Shown piece by piece: positions 7,049 through 15,512 of a DNA stretch of 64,000 nt (position 1 is the first letter of the stretch; each line of letters begins with the position of its first letter). The notes beneath the pieces were generated by a model. That model was not told the origin of the DNA. It did not search any database and saw only the letters and a list, made by a program, of their open reading frames with translations. The translations under genes and the position numbers were made by a program. This DNA is from Marimonas arenosa. Lineage in GTDB: Bacteria > Pseudomonadota > Alphaproteobacteria > Rhodobacterales > Rhodobacteraceae. The stretch is from positions 310,001 through 374,000 of the forward strand of contig NZ_JANHAX010000002.1 of NCBI RefSeq assembly GCF_030848945.1. The letters are read 5' to 3'.

Positions 7049-9004
7049 ATGGGCAACCCGATTCTATGGACGCCAAGCAACGCGCGCGCCCAGGCCTCGT
7101 CGCTGGCGCGGTTCATCCGCTGGCTGGAGACCGAGCGCGGGCTCAGCTTCGCCGATTACCACGCACTTTGGGACTGGTCGGTCAGCGATCTCGAGGGGTT
7201 CTGGACCGCGATCATCGCCTTTTTCGACCTGCCGGTGCAAGGCTGGCGCGAGGTGCTGCCCGAGCGTAAGATGCCCGGGGCAGACTGGTTTCCCGGAGCC
7301 ACGACGAATTTTGCGGCGCAGATGTTGCGCCATGCCGAAACCCGGCCCGATGACACGGCCCTGATCCTGCAATCGGAAACCTTCGATCGGCAGGAACTGA
7401 GCTGGAGTGAACTGGCGGCGCGGGTCGGCGCGGTGCAGGCCGGGCTGCGCCGGATGGGGGTGCAAAAAGGGGATCGCGTCGTGGCAATCCTGCCCAACAC
7501 CCCGGATGCGATGGTGGCGTTTCTGGCGGTTGCCGGACTGGGGGCGATCTGGTCGCTCTGCGCCCCGGATATGGGCCATGTCGCGATTCTCGACCGCTTC
7601 CGCCAGATCGAGCCCAAGGTGCTGATCGCGCAGGACGGCTATGTCCACGGCGGCCGACAGATCGACAAACGGACGGTGCTGGACGAAATCGCGGCCGAGC
7701 TGCGCAGCATCGATCACAAGGTCATGGTGCCGGTTCTGGGCGAGGTGCCGACAGGCTGGTCGGCCTGGTCTGCGCTTTCGATCGAACCAGGGGTGCCGGA
7801 AACCGCGCCAGTCGCCTTCTCGCATCCGCTGTGGATCGTCTATTCCTCGGGCACTACCGGCAACCCCAAGCCCATCGTGCATGGCCACGGCGGGGTGTTG
7901 CTGGAAGGGGCGAAGCAAAGCCTGCACCAGGATCTCGGGCCCAAAGACCGGTTCTGCTGGCTGACCTCTTCTGGCTGGATCATGTGGAACGCGCAGTTTG
8001 CCGCGCTGGGGCAGGGGGCGGTGGCGGCGATGTTCGACGGCGCCCCGAACCATCCCGACATGCTCGCCGTCTGGCGCATCGTGGCGCAGGAGAAGATCAC
8101 CTATTTCGGCGCCGGGGCGGCGTTTTTCATGAGTTGCGAGAAGTCCGGGGCACGGCCGGGCGCGGCGCTCGACCTGTCGGCGCTGCGGTCGCTTGGGTCG
8201 ACTGGTTCGCCGCTCAGCCAGGAGGGCTACGACTGGATCTATCGCGAGGTGAAAAGCGATGTCTGGCTGGCGCCGATTTCTGGCGGAACCGATCTGGCCG
8301 GGGCTTTCGTCGGCGGCAACCCGATGATGCCGGTGCGGGCCGGTGAGATGCAGTGCCGGTTTCTCGGCAATGCGGTGCGCGCCTTTGACGACGAGGGCCG
8401 CGAGCTGATCGGAGAGGTGGGCGAACTGGTCTGTACCGAGCCGCTGCCGTCGATGCCGCTCGAATTCTGGGGCGACGAGGATGGTTCACGCCTTTTCGAG
8501 AGCTATTTCGACACCTATCCGGGGGTCTGGCGCCATGGCGACTGGATCGAATTCACCGAGACCGGCGGCTCGATCGTCTATGGCCGCTCGGACGCGACGA
8601 TCAACCGACGCGGGTTGCGGCTCGGCAGTTCGGAGATCTACCGCGCGGTCGAAGGGCTGGACGAGGTACTCGACAGCCTGGTGATCGACCTCGAGTTCCT
8701 TGGCAAGGAAAGCTACATGCCGCTGTTCGTGGTCTTGCGCGAAGGGCTGACGCTGGACGAAGGGTTGAATGAGCGGATCAACGGCGCGATCCGGGCGCAG
8801 GTGTCGGCGCGGTTCCTGCCCGACGAGATCGTGCAGATCGACGAGGTACCGCGGACGCTGTCGGGCAAGAAGCTGGAAGTTCCGGTGAAAAAACTGCTGC
8901 TGGGCGGTGACCCGGAAAAGGTGGTGAACCGCGACTCGATGGCCAACCCGGCAAGTTTCGACCGGTTCGTGGCTTTTGCGGCGGCGCGCCAGGGTGGCGG
9001 CTGA
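7049..9004 (+). CDS. Acetoacetyl-CoA synthetase (acetoacetate--CoA ligase)
   Basis: The 651-residue enzyme activates acetoacetate with ATP and CoA, linking ketone-body or PHB turnover to central metabolism. It is an ANL-superfamily adenylating enzyme. Visible marks are the P-loop-like YSSGTTGNPKPIVHGHGG near residue 270, ISGGTDLAGAFVGGNP typical of the acetoacetyl group, the hinge region YGRSDATINRRGLRLGSSE, and the C-terminal catalytic lysine motif RTLSGKKLEVPVK. Length fits the family. The start at 7049 follows AGGGGAGA; a longer frame from 6953 would begin almost at the tRNA end and lacks a binding site. It stands alone between tRNA-Met and a convergent gene. Confidence 0.92.
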   Translation: MGNPILWTPSNARAQASSLARFIRWLETERGLSFADYHALWDWSVSDLEGFWTAIIAFFDLPVQGWREVLPERKMPGADWFPGATTNFAAQMLRHAETRPDDTALILQSETFDRQELSWSELAARVGAVQAGLRRMGVQKGDRVVAILPNTPDAMVAFLAVAGLGAIWSLCAPDMGHVAILDRFRQIEPKVLIAQDGYVHGGRQIDKRTVLDEIAAELRSIDHKVMVPVLGEVPTGWSAWSALSIEPGVPETAPVAFSHPLWIVYSSGTTGNPKPIVHGHGGVLLEGAKQSLHQDLGPKDRFCWLTSSGWIMWNAQFAALGQGAVAAMFDGAPNHPDMLAVWRIVAQEKITYFGAGAAFFMSCEKSGARPGAALDLSALRSLGSTGSPLSQEGYDWIYREVKSDVWLAPISGGTDLAGAFVGGNPMMPVRAGEMQCRFLGNAVRAFDDEGRELIGEVGELVCTEPLPSMPLEFWGDEDGSRLFESYFDTYPGVWRHGDWIEFTETGGSIVYGRSDATINRRGLRLGSSEIYRAVEGLDEVLDSLVIDLEFLGKESYMPLFVVLREGLTLDEGLNERINGAIRAQVSARFLPDEIVQIDEVPRTLSGKKLEVPVKKLLLGGDPEKVVNRDSMANPASFDRFVAFAAARQGGG

Positions 9005-9147
9005 CCCGCACGCTCCCAGTTGAGATTGGAGATTGATCACGGACCGGTATCGACGCGGCTCGCATGGCCCTGCGCGGCTTGGGGTCAATCGGGTGATGGC
9101 CTGCGACGAGCCAATGTCCACCCCCTTCGCCGCGGCCGAACAGTCGT

Positions 9148-9807
9148 TCAGCCGGCGCTGGCCTCGACGCCCATGGCGATGGCGATGAAAAAGCAGACCG
9201 AGGCGGTCAGCACCAGGCCGTGCCAGATGGCGTTGGAGAACTTCAGGTTTTCCCAGACGTGGAAGGCGACGCCTACCGTATAGAGCACGCCGCCTGCCGC
9301 GATCAGCACCAGCGCGCCCACTGGCAGGATGGCAAACAGCGATCCGGCCAGCAGCACCGACAGCCAGCCCATGATCAGGTAGAGTGCGATGCCGTTGCTG
9401 TTCGGGTTCTTCCAGAAAAACAGCTTGGTGACCATACCGACTCCTGCCAGGACCCAGACCGTGACCAGCACAAGATAGGACGACAGGCTGCCCACCATTA
9501 CCACCAGCGGCGTGTAGGTGCCGGCGATCTTGAGATAGATCGCGGCATGGTCGAGCCGCCGGAAGGTCGGCCGCAGGCGCTCCCACGGTGTGAAATGATA
9601 GATCCCCGAAGCCAGGAACCCTGCGGTCAAGGTCAGCCCATAGAGTGTCAGGGCCAGCGTCTGGCCACCATGGACCCGGTCCCAGGCCCAGAGGATCATC
9701 CAGATCGTGCCGGTCAGCGCCCCGGCGATGCCAAGCACGTGCAGGGTGGCATCGGCCACCCGTTCCGACCGGGCATAGCTGGGATAGGCGGGTTCGTTCT
9801 GCGTCAT
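9148..9807 (-). CDS. Hemolysin III / PAQR-family membrane protein
   Basis: The 219-residue integral membrane protein has seven hydrophobic segments and the HlyIII/TrhA marks: SERVADATLHVLG at the start, GIYHFTPW mid-protein, DHAAIYLKIAGTYTP, and the C-terminal FHVWENLKFSNAIWH. The conserved Ser, Asp and His residues of the PAQR zinc or hydrolase site are all visible. E. coli YqfA/TrhA belongs here. The bacterial function is linked to membrane-lipid or fatty-acid homeostasis rather than proven haemolysis. It is convergent with the acetoacetyl-CoA synthetase gene, with about 140 bases of featureless DNA between. Confidence 0.9.
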   Translation of the reverse strand: MTQNEPAYPSYARSERVADATLHVLGIAGALTGTIWMILWAWDRVHGGQTLALTLYGLTLTAGFLASGIYHFTPWERLRPTFRRLDHAAIYLKIAGTYTPLVVMVGSLSSYLVLVTVWVLAGVGMVTKLFFWKNPNSNGIALYLIMGWLSVLLAGSLFAILPVGALVLIAAGGVLYTVGVAFHVWENLKFSNAIWHGLVLTASVCFFIAIAMGVEASAG

Positions 9808-9928
9808 GGCAAGAGCGTAGCGCGTGATCCCCCGGCTGCCTAGCTCTTAAACCGAAGGGATGGCGGGAAAGCGCTGGTTAACGTTAGGGAAACGCCGGGA
9901 AAATCCGGGCTGCAACCGGCAACCGACG

Positions 9929-10801
9929 TCAGGGCTTGTTTTGCCAGGTCAACCGGAACGGAACCTCGGCCGGGCCTTTTGCACCCGGGGTCACGATCTG
10001 GCCAGTGATGCCGTCGTCGGTCACCGCGGCCGTCCACGTGCCGTCGATCGGCACGGTGCGGTCAAAGGCGGTGCATTTCTTGCCGGTAAAGCCGGTGACG
10101 CGGGTCCTGATCGTGAGCACGCCAGCAACCGTCGTTTCGGCGCGTGCGTCGAAATTGGCGGACAGAACGATGTTGGAAATGCTGGCCCAGTCGCCGCAGC
10201 CGAACTCATTCGGCCGGTTCACCTGCACGCTTGCCCGGCCGTCGAGGGTGTCGGTTTTCGGGTCATGCGTCAGGCTGAGTTCGTTGACTGGCACGGCGCA
10301 ACCCGGCTTCAGACCGTTGCCAAGACAGACCACCGCCGGGTCGAAACTTCCCTTGGCGGTTTTTGCGCTGCTAAAGATCGAAGGAATTTCCCTGGTCGGG
10401 TCGATGCCCAGGGCCCGCAACGCGTCGTCGTCGAGTAGCCCAAGGGCGGCGGCGCGGAAGCGTTCGATCGTGTTTTCCTGCCTGACCACGTGAGGAGAAC
10501 CGGCCTGGAAACCGGCCTCCCAGCCGCCAAGGCCGCGCTCCACAGCGTCGAACAGGCAATCGAACATCTCGCGGTTGCCTGCAGCATCGTCGAGATAGGG
10601 TGCCTGCCGGGACAGAATGAAACCATCGGCCTCGGGCGCGTTCGTATCGTTGTGGATATAGCGAAACTGCTCGATCAGCCTGGAGGTTTCGTAGGATGAT
10701 TTAACCTCTTCCGCACTGAGCGTACATTCGGCGGCAGCGGGCAACACTTTCAAAACGAGGGTGAGGGCCGCGGCCACGATTTTTGGAAATCGCAACGCCA
10801 T
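9929..10801 (-). CDS. Exported protein of unknown function
   Basis: The 290-residue protein has a signal peptide (RFPKIVAAALTLVLKVLPAAA, cut likely after AAA). The mature part has several cysteines (MFDCLFD, AVVCLGNG, KPGCAVP, FGCGDW, KKCTAFD), suggesting disulfides in the periplasm. I do not recognise a catalytic motif. A C-terminal beta-rich portion (VLTIRTRVTGF, GTWTAAVTDDGITGQIV) resembles binding or scaffold domains. The start follows a good AAGGAGT. It lies downstream of ald on the same strand but is separated from it by a strong terminator, so it is transcribed on its own. Confidence 0.75.
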   Translation of the reverse strand: MALRFPKIVAAALTLVLKVLPAAAECTLSAEEVKSSYETSRLIEQFRYIHNDTNAPEADGFILSRQAPYLDDAAGNREMFDCLFDAVERGLGGWEAGFQAGSPHVVRQENTIERFRAAALGLLDDDALRALGIDPTREIPSIFSSAKTAKGSFDPAVVCLGNGLKPGCAVPVNELSLTHDPKTDTLDGRASVQVNRPNEFGCGDWASISNIVLSANFDARAETTVAGVLTIRTRVTGFTGKKCTAFDRTVPIDGTWTAAVTDDGITGQIVTPGAKGPAEVPFRLTWQNKP

Positions 10802-10913
10802 ACTCCTTCCGACCTTTGATCTGGACGTGAAAAACTTGCTGGCACCGTGGCTGAACGCCCGCCTTGAGCGACATCAACTGCAGTCACCACCGCGGGTCGT
10901 TTCCGCGCCGATC

Positions 10914-10953
10914 AAAAAAAGGCGCGGCGTCCTTGGGAGGCGGAACGCCGCGC
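10914..10953 (-). terminator. Rho-independent terminator of ald
   Basis: On the minus strand GCGCGGCGT (10953-10945) pairs with ACGCCGCGC (10930-10922), followed by seven T residues (10920-10914). It lies 39 bases past the ald stop. Confidence 0.88.
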
Positions 10954-10991
10954 AAACCGGAAGGCCTTCGTACGGCCGCCCGGAGGAGAGA

Positions 10992-12107
10992 TTACTTGAC
11001 CACCAGTTGCGGCGAGACCACGTCGATGCCCAACGCCTTGCCGACCGCATAATAGGTCAGCTGCCCGGCATGGACGTTGAGGCCGTTGAGAAGGTTGGGG
11101 TCGTCGGCACAGGCCTGTTTCCAACCCTTGTCGGCCAGCGCCAGCATGAAGGGCATGGTGGCGTTGCCAAGCGCGATGGTCGAGGTTCGCGCCACCGCGC
11201 CGGGCATGTTGGCGACGCAGTAGTGCATGATACCGTCGACCTCGTAGATCGGATCGGCATGGGTGGTGGGCTTGGAGGTTTCGAAACAGCCGCCCTGGTC
11301 GATGGCCACATCTACCAGGGCCGCGCCGGGTTTCATGGTCGAAAGCTGTTCGCGGCTGACCAGCTTGGGCGCGGCGGCGCCCGGGATCAGCACCGCACCG
11401 ACGACCATGTCGGCGGTCTGGACCAGTTCGGCGGTGTTGCCCTTGCTGGCATAGGACGTGTTGAACTCGCCGCGGAAGGCATCGTCGAGATAGCGCAGCC
11501 GTCCGAGGTTCATGTCGAGTACGGTCACGTCTGCGCCCATCCCACTGGCGATCCGCGCTGCATGGGTGCCGACCACGCCGCCACCGATGATCACCACCTT
11601 GGCCGGGCCGACACCGGGCACGCCGCCCAGCAGAACGCCGCGCCCGCCATTGGCTTTTTGCAGCGTCCACGCTCCGACCTGCGGCGCCAGTTTGCCTGCC
11701 ACCTCGGACATCGGCGCCAGCAGCGGCAATCCGCCACGGTCATCGGTCACGGTTTCATAGGCGATGGCGGTGCAGCCCGAGGCAAGCAGATCCTTGGTCT
11801 GCTCGGGGTCGGGGGCGAGGTGGAGGTAGGTGAACAGAAGCTGGCCTTCGCGCAGCATCTTGCGCTCGACCGCCTGCGGCTCCTTAACCTTCACGATCAT
11901 GTCGCAGATCGCGAAGATCTCGTCGGCAGTGTCGAGGATATGGGCGCCAGCGGCGACGTAATCGGCATCGGTGAAGCCCGAACCGGCCCCGGCGCCGGTC
12001 TCTACGATCACCTCGTGGCCGTGGCTCACCGCTTCGCGGGCGGCATTGGGCGTGAGGCCGACACGGAACTCCTGCGGCTTGATCTCTTTCGGGCAACCGA
12101 TTTTCAT
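10992..12107 (-). CDS. ald: Alanine dehydrogenase
   Basis: The 371-residue NAD-dependent enzyme interconverts L-alanine with pyruvate and ammonia. Sequence marks are [20 protein letters not shown] at the N-terminus, the catalytic region [11 protein letters not shown], the Rossmann motif [17 protein letters not shown] near residue 170, and [18 protein letters not shown] with [13 protein letters not shown] in the second half. Length is exactly that of the family. The ATG at 12107 follows AGGAGA. It is divergent from an Lrp/AsnC regulator, the standard AldR arrangement for alanine-induced catabolism. A strong terminator ends the unit. Confidence 0.97.
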   Translation of the reverse strand: MKIGCPKEIKPQEFRVGLTPNAAREAVSHGHEVIVETGAGAGSGFTDADYVAAGAHILDTADEIFAICDMIVKVKEPQAVERKMLREGQLLFTYLHLAPDPEQTKDLLASGCTAIAYETVTDDRGGLPLLAPMSEVAGKLAPQVGAWTLQKANGGRGVLLGGVPGVGPAKVVIIGGGVVGTHAARIASGMGADVTVLDMNLGRLRYLDDAFRGEFNTSYASKGNTAELVQTADMVVGAVLIPGAAAPKLVSREQLSTMKPGAALVDVAIDQGGCFETSKPTTHADPIYEVDGIMHYCVANMPGAVARTSTIALGNATMPFMLALADKGWKQACADDPNLLNGLNVHAGQLTYYAVGKALGIDVVSPQLVVK

Positions 12108-12201
12108 GGTGTTCTCTCCTGGTTGGAACTCCCTTGTCTGACAGAATGTCGCGGTCGAGCCGCAATTGGATTGAAATTCGAACCTGCCGCGCTGGACAGT
12201 T

Positions 12202-12216
12202 TCGAAGATTCTTCGA
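12202..12216. promoter_or_regulatory. Palindromic Lrp/AldR-type operator
   Basis: TCGAAG-ATT-CTTCGA is a perfect inverted repeat with 6-base arms and a 3-base centre, in the 143-base gap between ald and its divergent regulator. It begins 35 bases before the regulator's start codon. The 15-base span fits an Lrp-family dimer site. A related half site, ATTCGAA, lies about 25 bases away nearer ald (12176-12182). Confidence 0.65.
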
Positions 12217-12250
12217 TAAGTTCGGACAAAAGCGGGAGGAGCGTGCGTAA

Positions 12251-12709
12251 ATGGAGCTCGACTCAATTGATCGCCGTATCCTGAATGCGCTTCAGCGCAA
12301 GGGCCGGATGTCGAATGCCGAACTGAGCGAGGCAATCAATCTCAGCCCCAGCGCCTGTCACCGGCGGGTGCAGCGGCTGGAGAAGGAAGGCTTCATTCGT
12401 GACTACGTGGCGCTTCTCGACGCCCGCAAGTTGGGCGTGCCAACCACCGTTTTCGTCGAGATCACGTTGCAGGGCCAGGCCGATGAGGTGCTGGATGCCT
12501 TCGAGAAGGCCGTGAGCCGCATTCCGGACGTGCTGGAATGCCACCTGATGGCGGGGACGGCGGATTACATCCTCAAGGTCGTGGCCGAGAACACCGAAGA
12601 TTTCGCCCGTATCCACCGCCAGCACCTGGCCCGGCTGCCCGGGGTGGCGCAGATGCAGTCGAGTTTCGCGCTGCGCACCGTGTTCAAGACCACGGCGTTG
12701 CCAGTCTGA
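12251..12709 (+). CDS. Lrp/AsnC-family regulator (AldR-like)
   Basis: The 152-residue protein has an N-terminal helix-turn-helix (LDSIDRRILNALQRKGRMSN, then LSPSACHRRVQRLEKEGFI) and a C-terminal RAM domain that binds amino acids (EITLQGQADEVLDAFEKAV, CHLMAGTADYILKVVAEN). The position divergent from ald makes alanine-responsive control of ald very likely. The alpha-proteobacterial AldR proteins activate ald when alanine is present. The start codon follows GGAGGA at 12236-12241. No cofactor other than an amino acid is expected. Confidence 0.92.
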   Translation: MELDSIDRRILNALQRKGRMSNAELSEAINLSPSACHRRVQRLEKEGFIRDYVALLDARKLGVPTTVFVEITLQGQADEVLDAFEKAVSRIPDVLECHLMAGTADYILKVVAENTEDFARIHRQHLARLPGVAQMQSSFALRTVFKTTALPV

Positions 12710-12821
12710 TTCCGCGTGAATTTTTAGCATTTTCGCATAAATCCCTAAACAAATCCCGGGCTGCCGTTAACGGCGGCTTATCCGAGACGGACAAAAATGG
12801 CGCACCCTTTGGAATTGTGCC

Positions 12822-13832
12822 ATGGCTTTCAGCATCTTTGCGCTGGATAATGAATTCGCGGTTGCAACCGGCGCGAACGTCAACTCGTCGCCGGGACAAT
12901 CTGGTTTCGACTATCCGCCGACCTCGTCGACCAATCTGGTGATCACCGTCAAGGAGGGTGACACCGATCCGCGACTGTTCGAGGTCGGCGATATTTTTGA
13001 CATCAGTTTTGGCGGGCCCGGCGGGGCGCATGTTCTCACCGACGCGGTGGTGATCCGCTCGGATGCCACGCCGGATGGAACCGGCGGGGTAATCGTGTTC
13101 GAGGGGCGCGACGAAAATGGTGACCTGACCCAGGTGGTCTGGACCTCGGATTTCGACCTTGAATCCTGGTATTTCGATAATTTCGTCGCCGGCCAACCGC
13201 CGCAGTTCTATACCACCGACCAGAATGCCGCCTATTCCCACTCGTTTGTCTGCTTCGCCGGGGACACGCGGATTGCCACCGCGCTGGGTGGCATTTGCGC
13301 CGCCGATCTGTGGGAAGGTGACAGGCTGGAGACGCTCGATGCCGGGTCGCAACCGGTACTGTGGATGCGCCGTCGCCAGGTGGCGGGGCAAGGAGCGGAT
13401 GCGCCGGTCCTGTTCAGTCCCGGCACGATCGGTAATTTTGCGCCGCTGCGCCTGTCGCAGCAACATCGCGTGCTGGTGCGGTCGCCGCTGGCCGAACTGA
13501 TGTTCGGCAGTTCCGAGGTGCTGGTCCCGGCCAAGGCAATGGTCAACGGTGTCGATATCCGCATCGATCCCTGCGCGCGGATCGAGTATGTCCACATGTT
13601 GCTGCCAGCGCATCACCTGGTCTTTGCCGAAGGGGCGTTGTGCGAAAGCCTGCTGCCGGGCGAAGTCGTGCAGAGGCGCATCGATCTGCCGCCTGCCCTG
13701 GCGCAGCGGCCCTACACGGCGGCACGGCCTCTGCTGACATTTACCGAGGCGATGGTGCTTCTGGGCACCGGTCCCTTCCCGTTGCCACCGGTGCACCGGC
13801 GCGGCGTCCGCAGCGCTGCGGCTGCGCTCTGA
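12822..13832 (+). CDS. Hint (Hedgehog/intein) domain-containing protein
   Basis: The 336-residue protein has an N-terminal acidic beta-rich part (about residues 1-140) and a C-terminal Hint domain beginning CFAGDTRIATALGGICAADL near residue 145. The family's later motifs RLSQQHRVLVRSP and HMLLPAHHLVFAEG follow. The leading Cys and the His of SQQHRV are the residues used in autoprocessing. There is no Sec signal, but such proteins in Rhodobacterales are often exported by type I systems. No C-terminal extein partner is seen, so it is not an ordinary intein. The ribosome site is weak. It is followed by a GMC oxidoreductase gene on the same strand. Confidence 0.85.
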   Translation: MAFSIFALDNEFAVATGANVNSSPGQSGFDYPPTSSTNLVITVKEGDTDPRLFEVGDIFDISFGGPGGAHVLTDAVVIRSDATPDGTGGVIVFEGRDENGDLTQVVWTSDFDLESWYFDNFVAGQPPQFYTTDQNAAYSHSFVCFAGDTRIATALGGICAADLWEGDRLETLDAGSQPVLWMRRRQVAGQGADAPVLFSPGTIGNFAPLRLSQQHRVLVRSPLAELMFGSSEVLVPAKAMVNGVDIRIDPCARIEYVHMLLPAHHLVFAEGALCESLLPGEVVQRRIDLPPALAQRPYTAARPLLTFTEAMVLLGTGPFPLPPVHRRGVRSAAAAL

Positions 13833-13909
13833 CGACACGTTCGGCCTTCCGGTGCGGCCGAGTTTCGCCCTAAGCTCATTTCGGAAGGGGCCAGCGCCGG
13901 AGGACAGCA

Positions 13910-15499
13910 ATGGATTGGGATCACATCATCGTCGGCGCCGGCAGCGCCGGCTGCGTGATGGCGAAACGGCTGGCCGACTCCGGCCGCAAGGTGCTGGTTC
14001 TAGAGGCTGGCGGGCGCGACAATTATCACTGGGTGCATATCCCGGTGGGCTATCTCTATTGTATCGGCAACCCGCGCACCGACTGGATGTTCCGCACCGC
14101 CGAGGAACCGGGGCTCAATGGCCGGTCGTTGCTCTATCCGCGTGGTAAGCTGCTGGGTGGCTGTTCGTCCATCAACGGCATGCTCTACCTGCGCGGCCAA
14201 GCGGCCGACTATGACGGCTGGCGACAGATGGGGCTCATCGGCTGGGGTTGGGAGGACGTGCTGCCGCTGTTCCGGAAATCCGAGGATTACGTCGACGGCG
14301 CGTCTGAGCTGCACGGCGAAGGCGGCGAATGGCGGGTCGAGAACCAGCGTCTGCATTGGCAGGTGCTGGATGACTGGATGAACGCGGCAAAACAATGGGG
14401 GCTGCCAGAGACCCGCGATTTCAACACCGGTGACAACGAGGGCGTGGGCTATTTTCGCGTCAACCAGCGCAAGGGTTGGCGGATCAACACTGCCAAAGCC
14501 TTCCTGCGCACTGCCACCGGGCCACGGTTGAAGGTCGAGACCCACGCCCATACCCGGCAGTTGCTGATCGAGGCCGGCCGTGTGGTGGGTGTGGAATACG
14601 AACAAAATGGTCAGGTGAAGACGGCGCGTTGCGGTGGCGAGGTGGTGCTCAGCGCCGGCGCCGTCGGCTCGCCGCAAATTCTGCAGCTGTCGGGCGTGGG
14701 GCCGGGGGCGCTGCTGCAGCGTCACGGTATCGACGTGGTGCGGGACCAGCCGGAGGTCGGTGCCAACCTGCAGGACCATCTGCAACTGCGCTGCGCCTGG
14801 CGGCTTGAGGGGGCGAAAACGCTCAACACGTTGGCGAATTCACTCTGGGGCAAGGCCAAGATCGGGCTCGAATACGCGCTGCGCCGCACCGGCCCGATGG
14901 CGATGTCGCCCAGCCAGTTGGGTGCGTTCTCGCGCAGCTCAGACCGGGTGGAAACGGCAGATCTGGAATACCACGTGCAGCCGCTCACGCTCGAGGCCTT
15001 CGGTCAGCCGCTGCATGATTTCCCGGGACTGACCGCCAGTGTCTGCAACCTGCGGCCCGAAAGCCGCGGCACGGTCGAGATCACCTCGCCCGAGCCGAAA
15101 GCCGCGCCGAAAATAGCGCCGAATTATCTGAGTACCGAAGGCGATCGCGCGGTGGCCCTTGCCTCCATACGGCAGAGTAGGGAAATCATGGCACAGGCCG
15201 CCATGTCGAAATATACGCCGCAGGAAATCAAACCCGGGCCGGAGTATCAGAGCGACGAAGAGGTGGCGAAGGCAGCAGGCGATGTCGGGACCACGATCTT
15301 CCATCCGACCTGCACCATACGCATGGGGATGGATGAGGCCGCGCCGCTCGACGAACGGCTGCGTTTCCGTGGTCTGCCCGGCCTCAGGGTGGTTGATGCC
15401 AGCGTGATGCCGAAGATCACCAGCGGCAACACCAATTCGCCCACCATCATGATCGCCGAAAAAGCGGCCGAAATGATGTTGGCCGACGTTAAGGTCTAA
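13910..15499 (+). CDS. GMC-family FAD oxidoreductase (choline dehydrogenase-like)
   Basis: The 529-residue flavoenzyme oxidises an alcohol or choline-type substrate. The FAD-binding motif IIVGAGSAGCVMAKRL is at the N-terminus with LVLEAGG 30 residues later. The GMC signature PRGKLLGGCSSINGMLYLRG is near residue 75-95. The C-terminus holds FHPTCTIRMG, with the likely catalytic His, and TSGNTNSPTIMIAEKAA. It resembles BetA but is not next to a betaine aldehyde dehydrogenase or BetI here, so the substrate is open. Other members oxidise polyethylene glycol or aliphatic alcohols. It lies 77 bases after the Hint gene. Confidence 0.9.
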   Translation: MDWDHIIVGAGSAGCVMAKRLADSGRKVLVLEAGGRDNYHWVHIPVGYLYCIGNPRTDWMFRTAEEPGLNGRSLLYPRGKLLGGCSSINGMLYLRGQAADYDGWRQMGLIGWGWEDVLPLFRKSEDYVDGASELHGEGGEWRVENQRLHWQVLDDWMNAAKQWGLPETRDFNTGDNEGVGYFRVNQRKGWRINTAKAFLRTATGPRLKVETHAHTRQLLIEAGRVVGVEYEQNGQVKTARCGGEVVLSAGAVGSPQILQLSGVGPGALLQRHGIDVVRDQPEVGANLQDHLQLRCAWRLEGAKTLNTLANSLWGKAKIGLEYALRRTGPMAMSPSQLGAFSRSSDRVETADLEYHVQPLTLEAFGQPLHDFPGLTASVCNLRPESRGTVEITSPEPKAAPKIAPNYLSTEGDRAVALASIRQSREIMAQAAMSKYTPQEIKPGPEYQSDEEVAKAAGDVGTTIFHPTCTIRMGMDEAAPLDERLRFRGLPGLRVVDASVMPKITSGNTNSPTIMIAEKAAEMMLADVKV

Positions 15500-15512
15500 A
15501 CGTAAAGGAAAA

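Noticed and set aside
10761..12284. Long plus-strand open frame opposite alanine dehydrogenase
   Set aside because: The minus strand encodes Ald along its whole length with clear motifs. The plus frame is a shadow rich in His, Arg and Gly.
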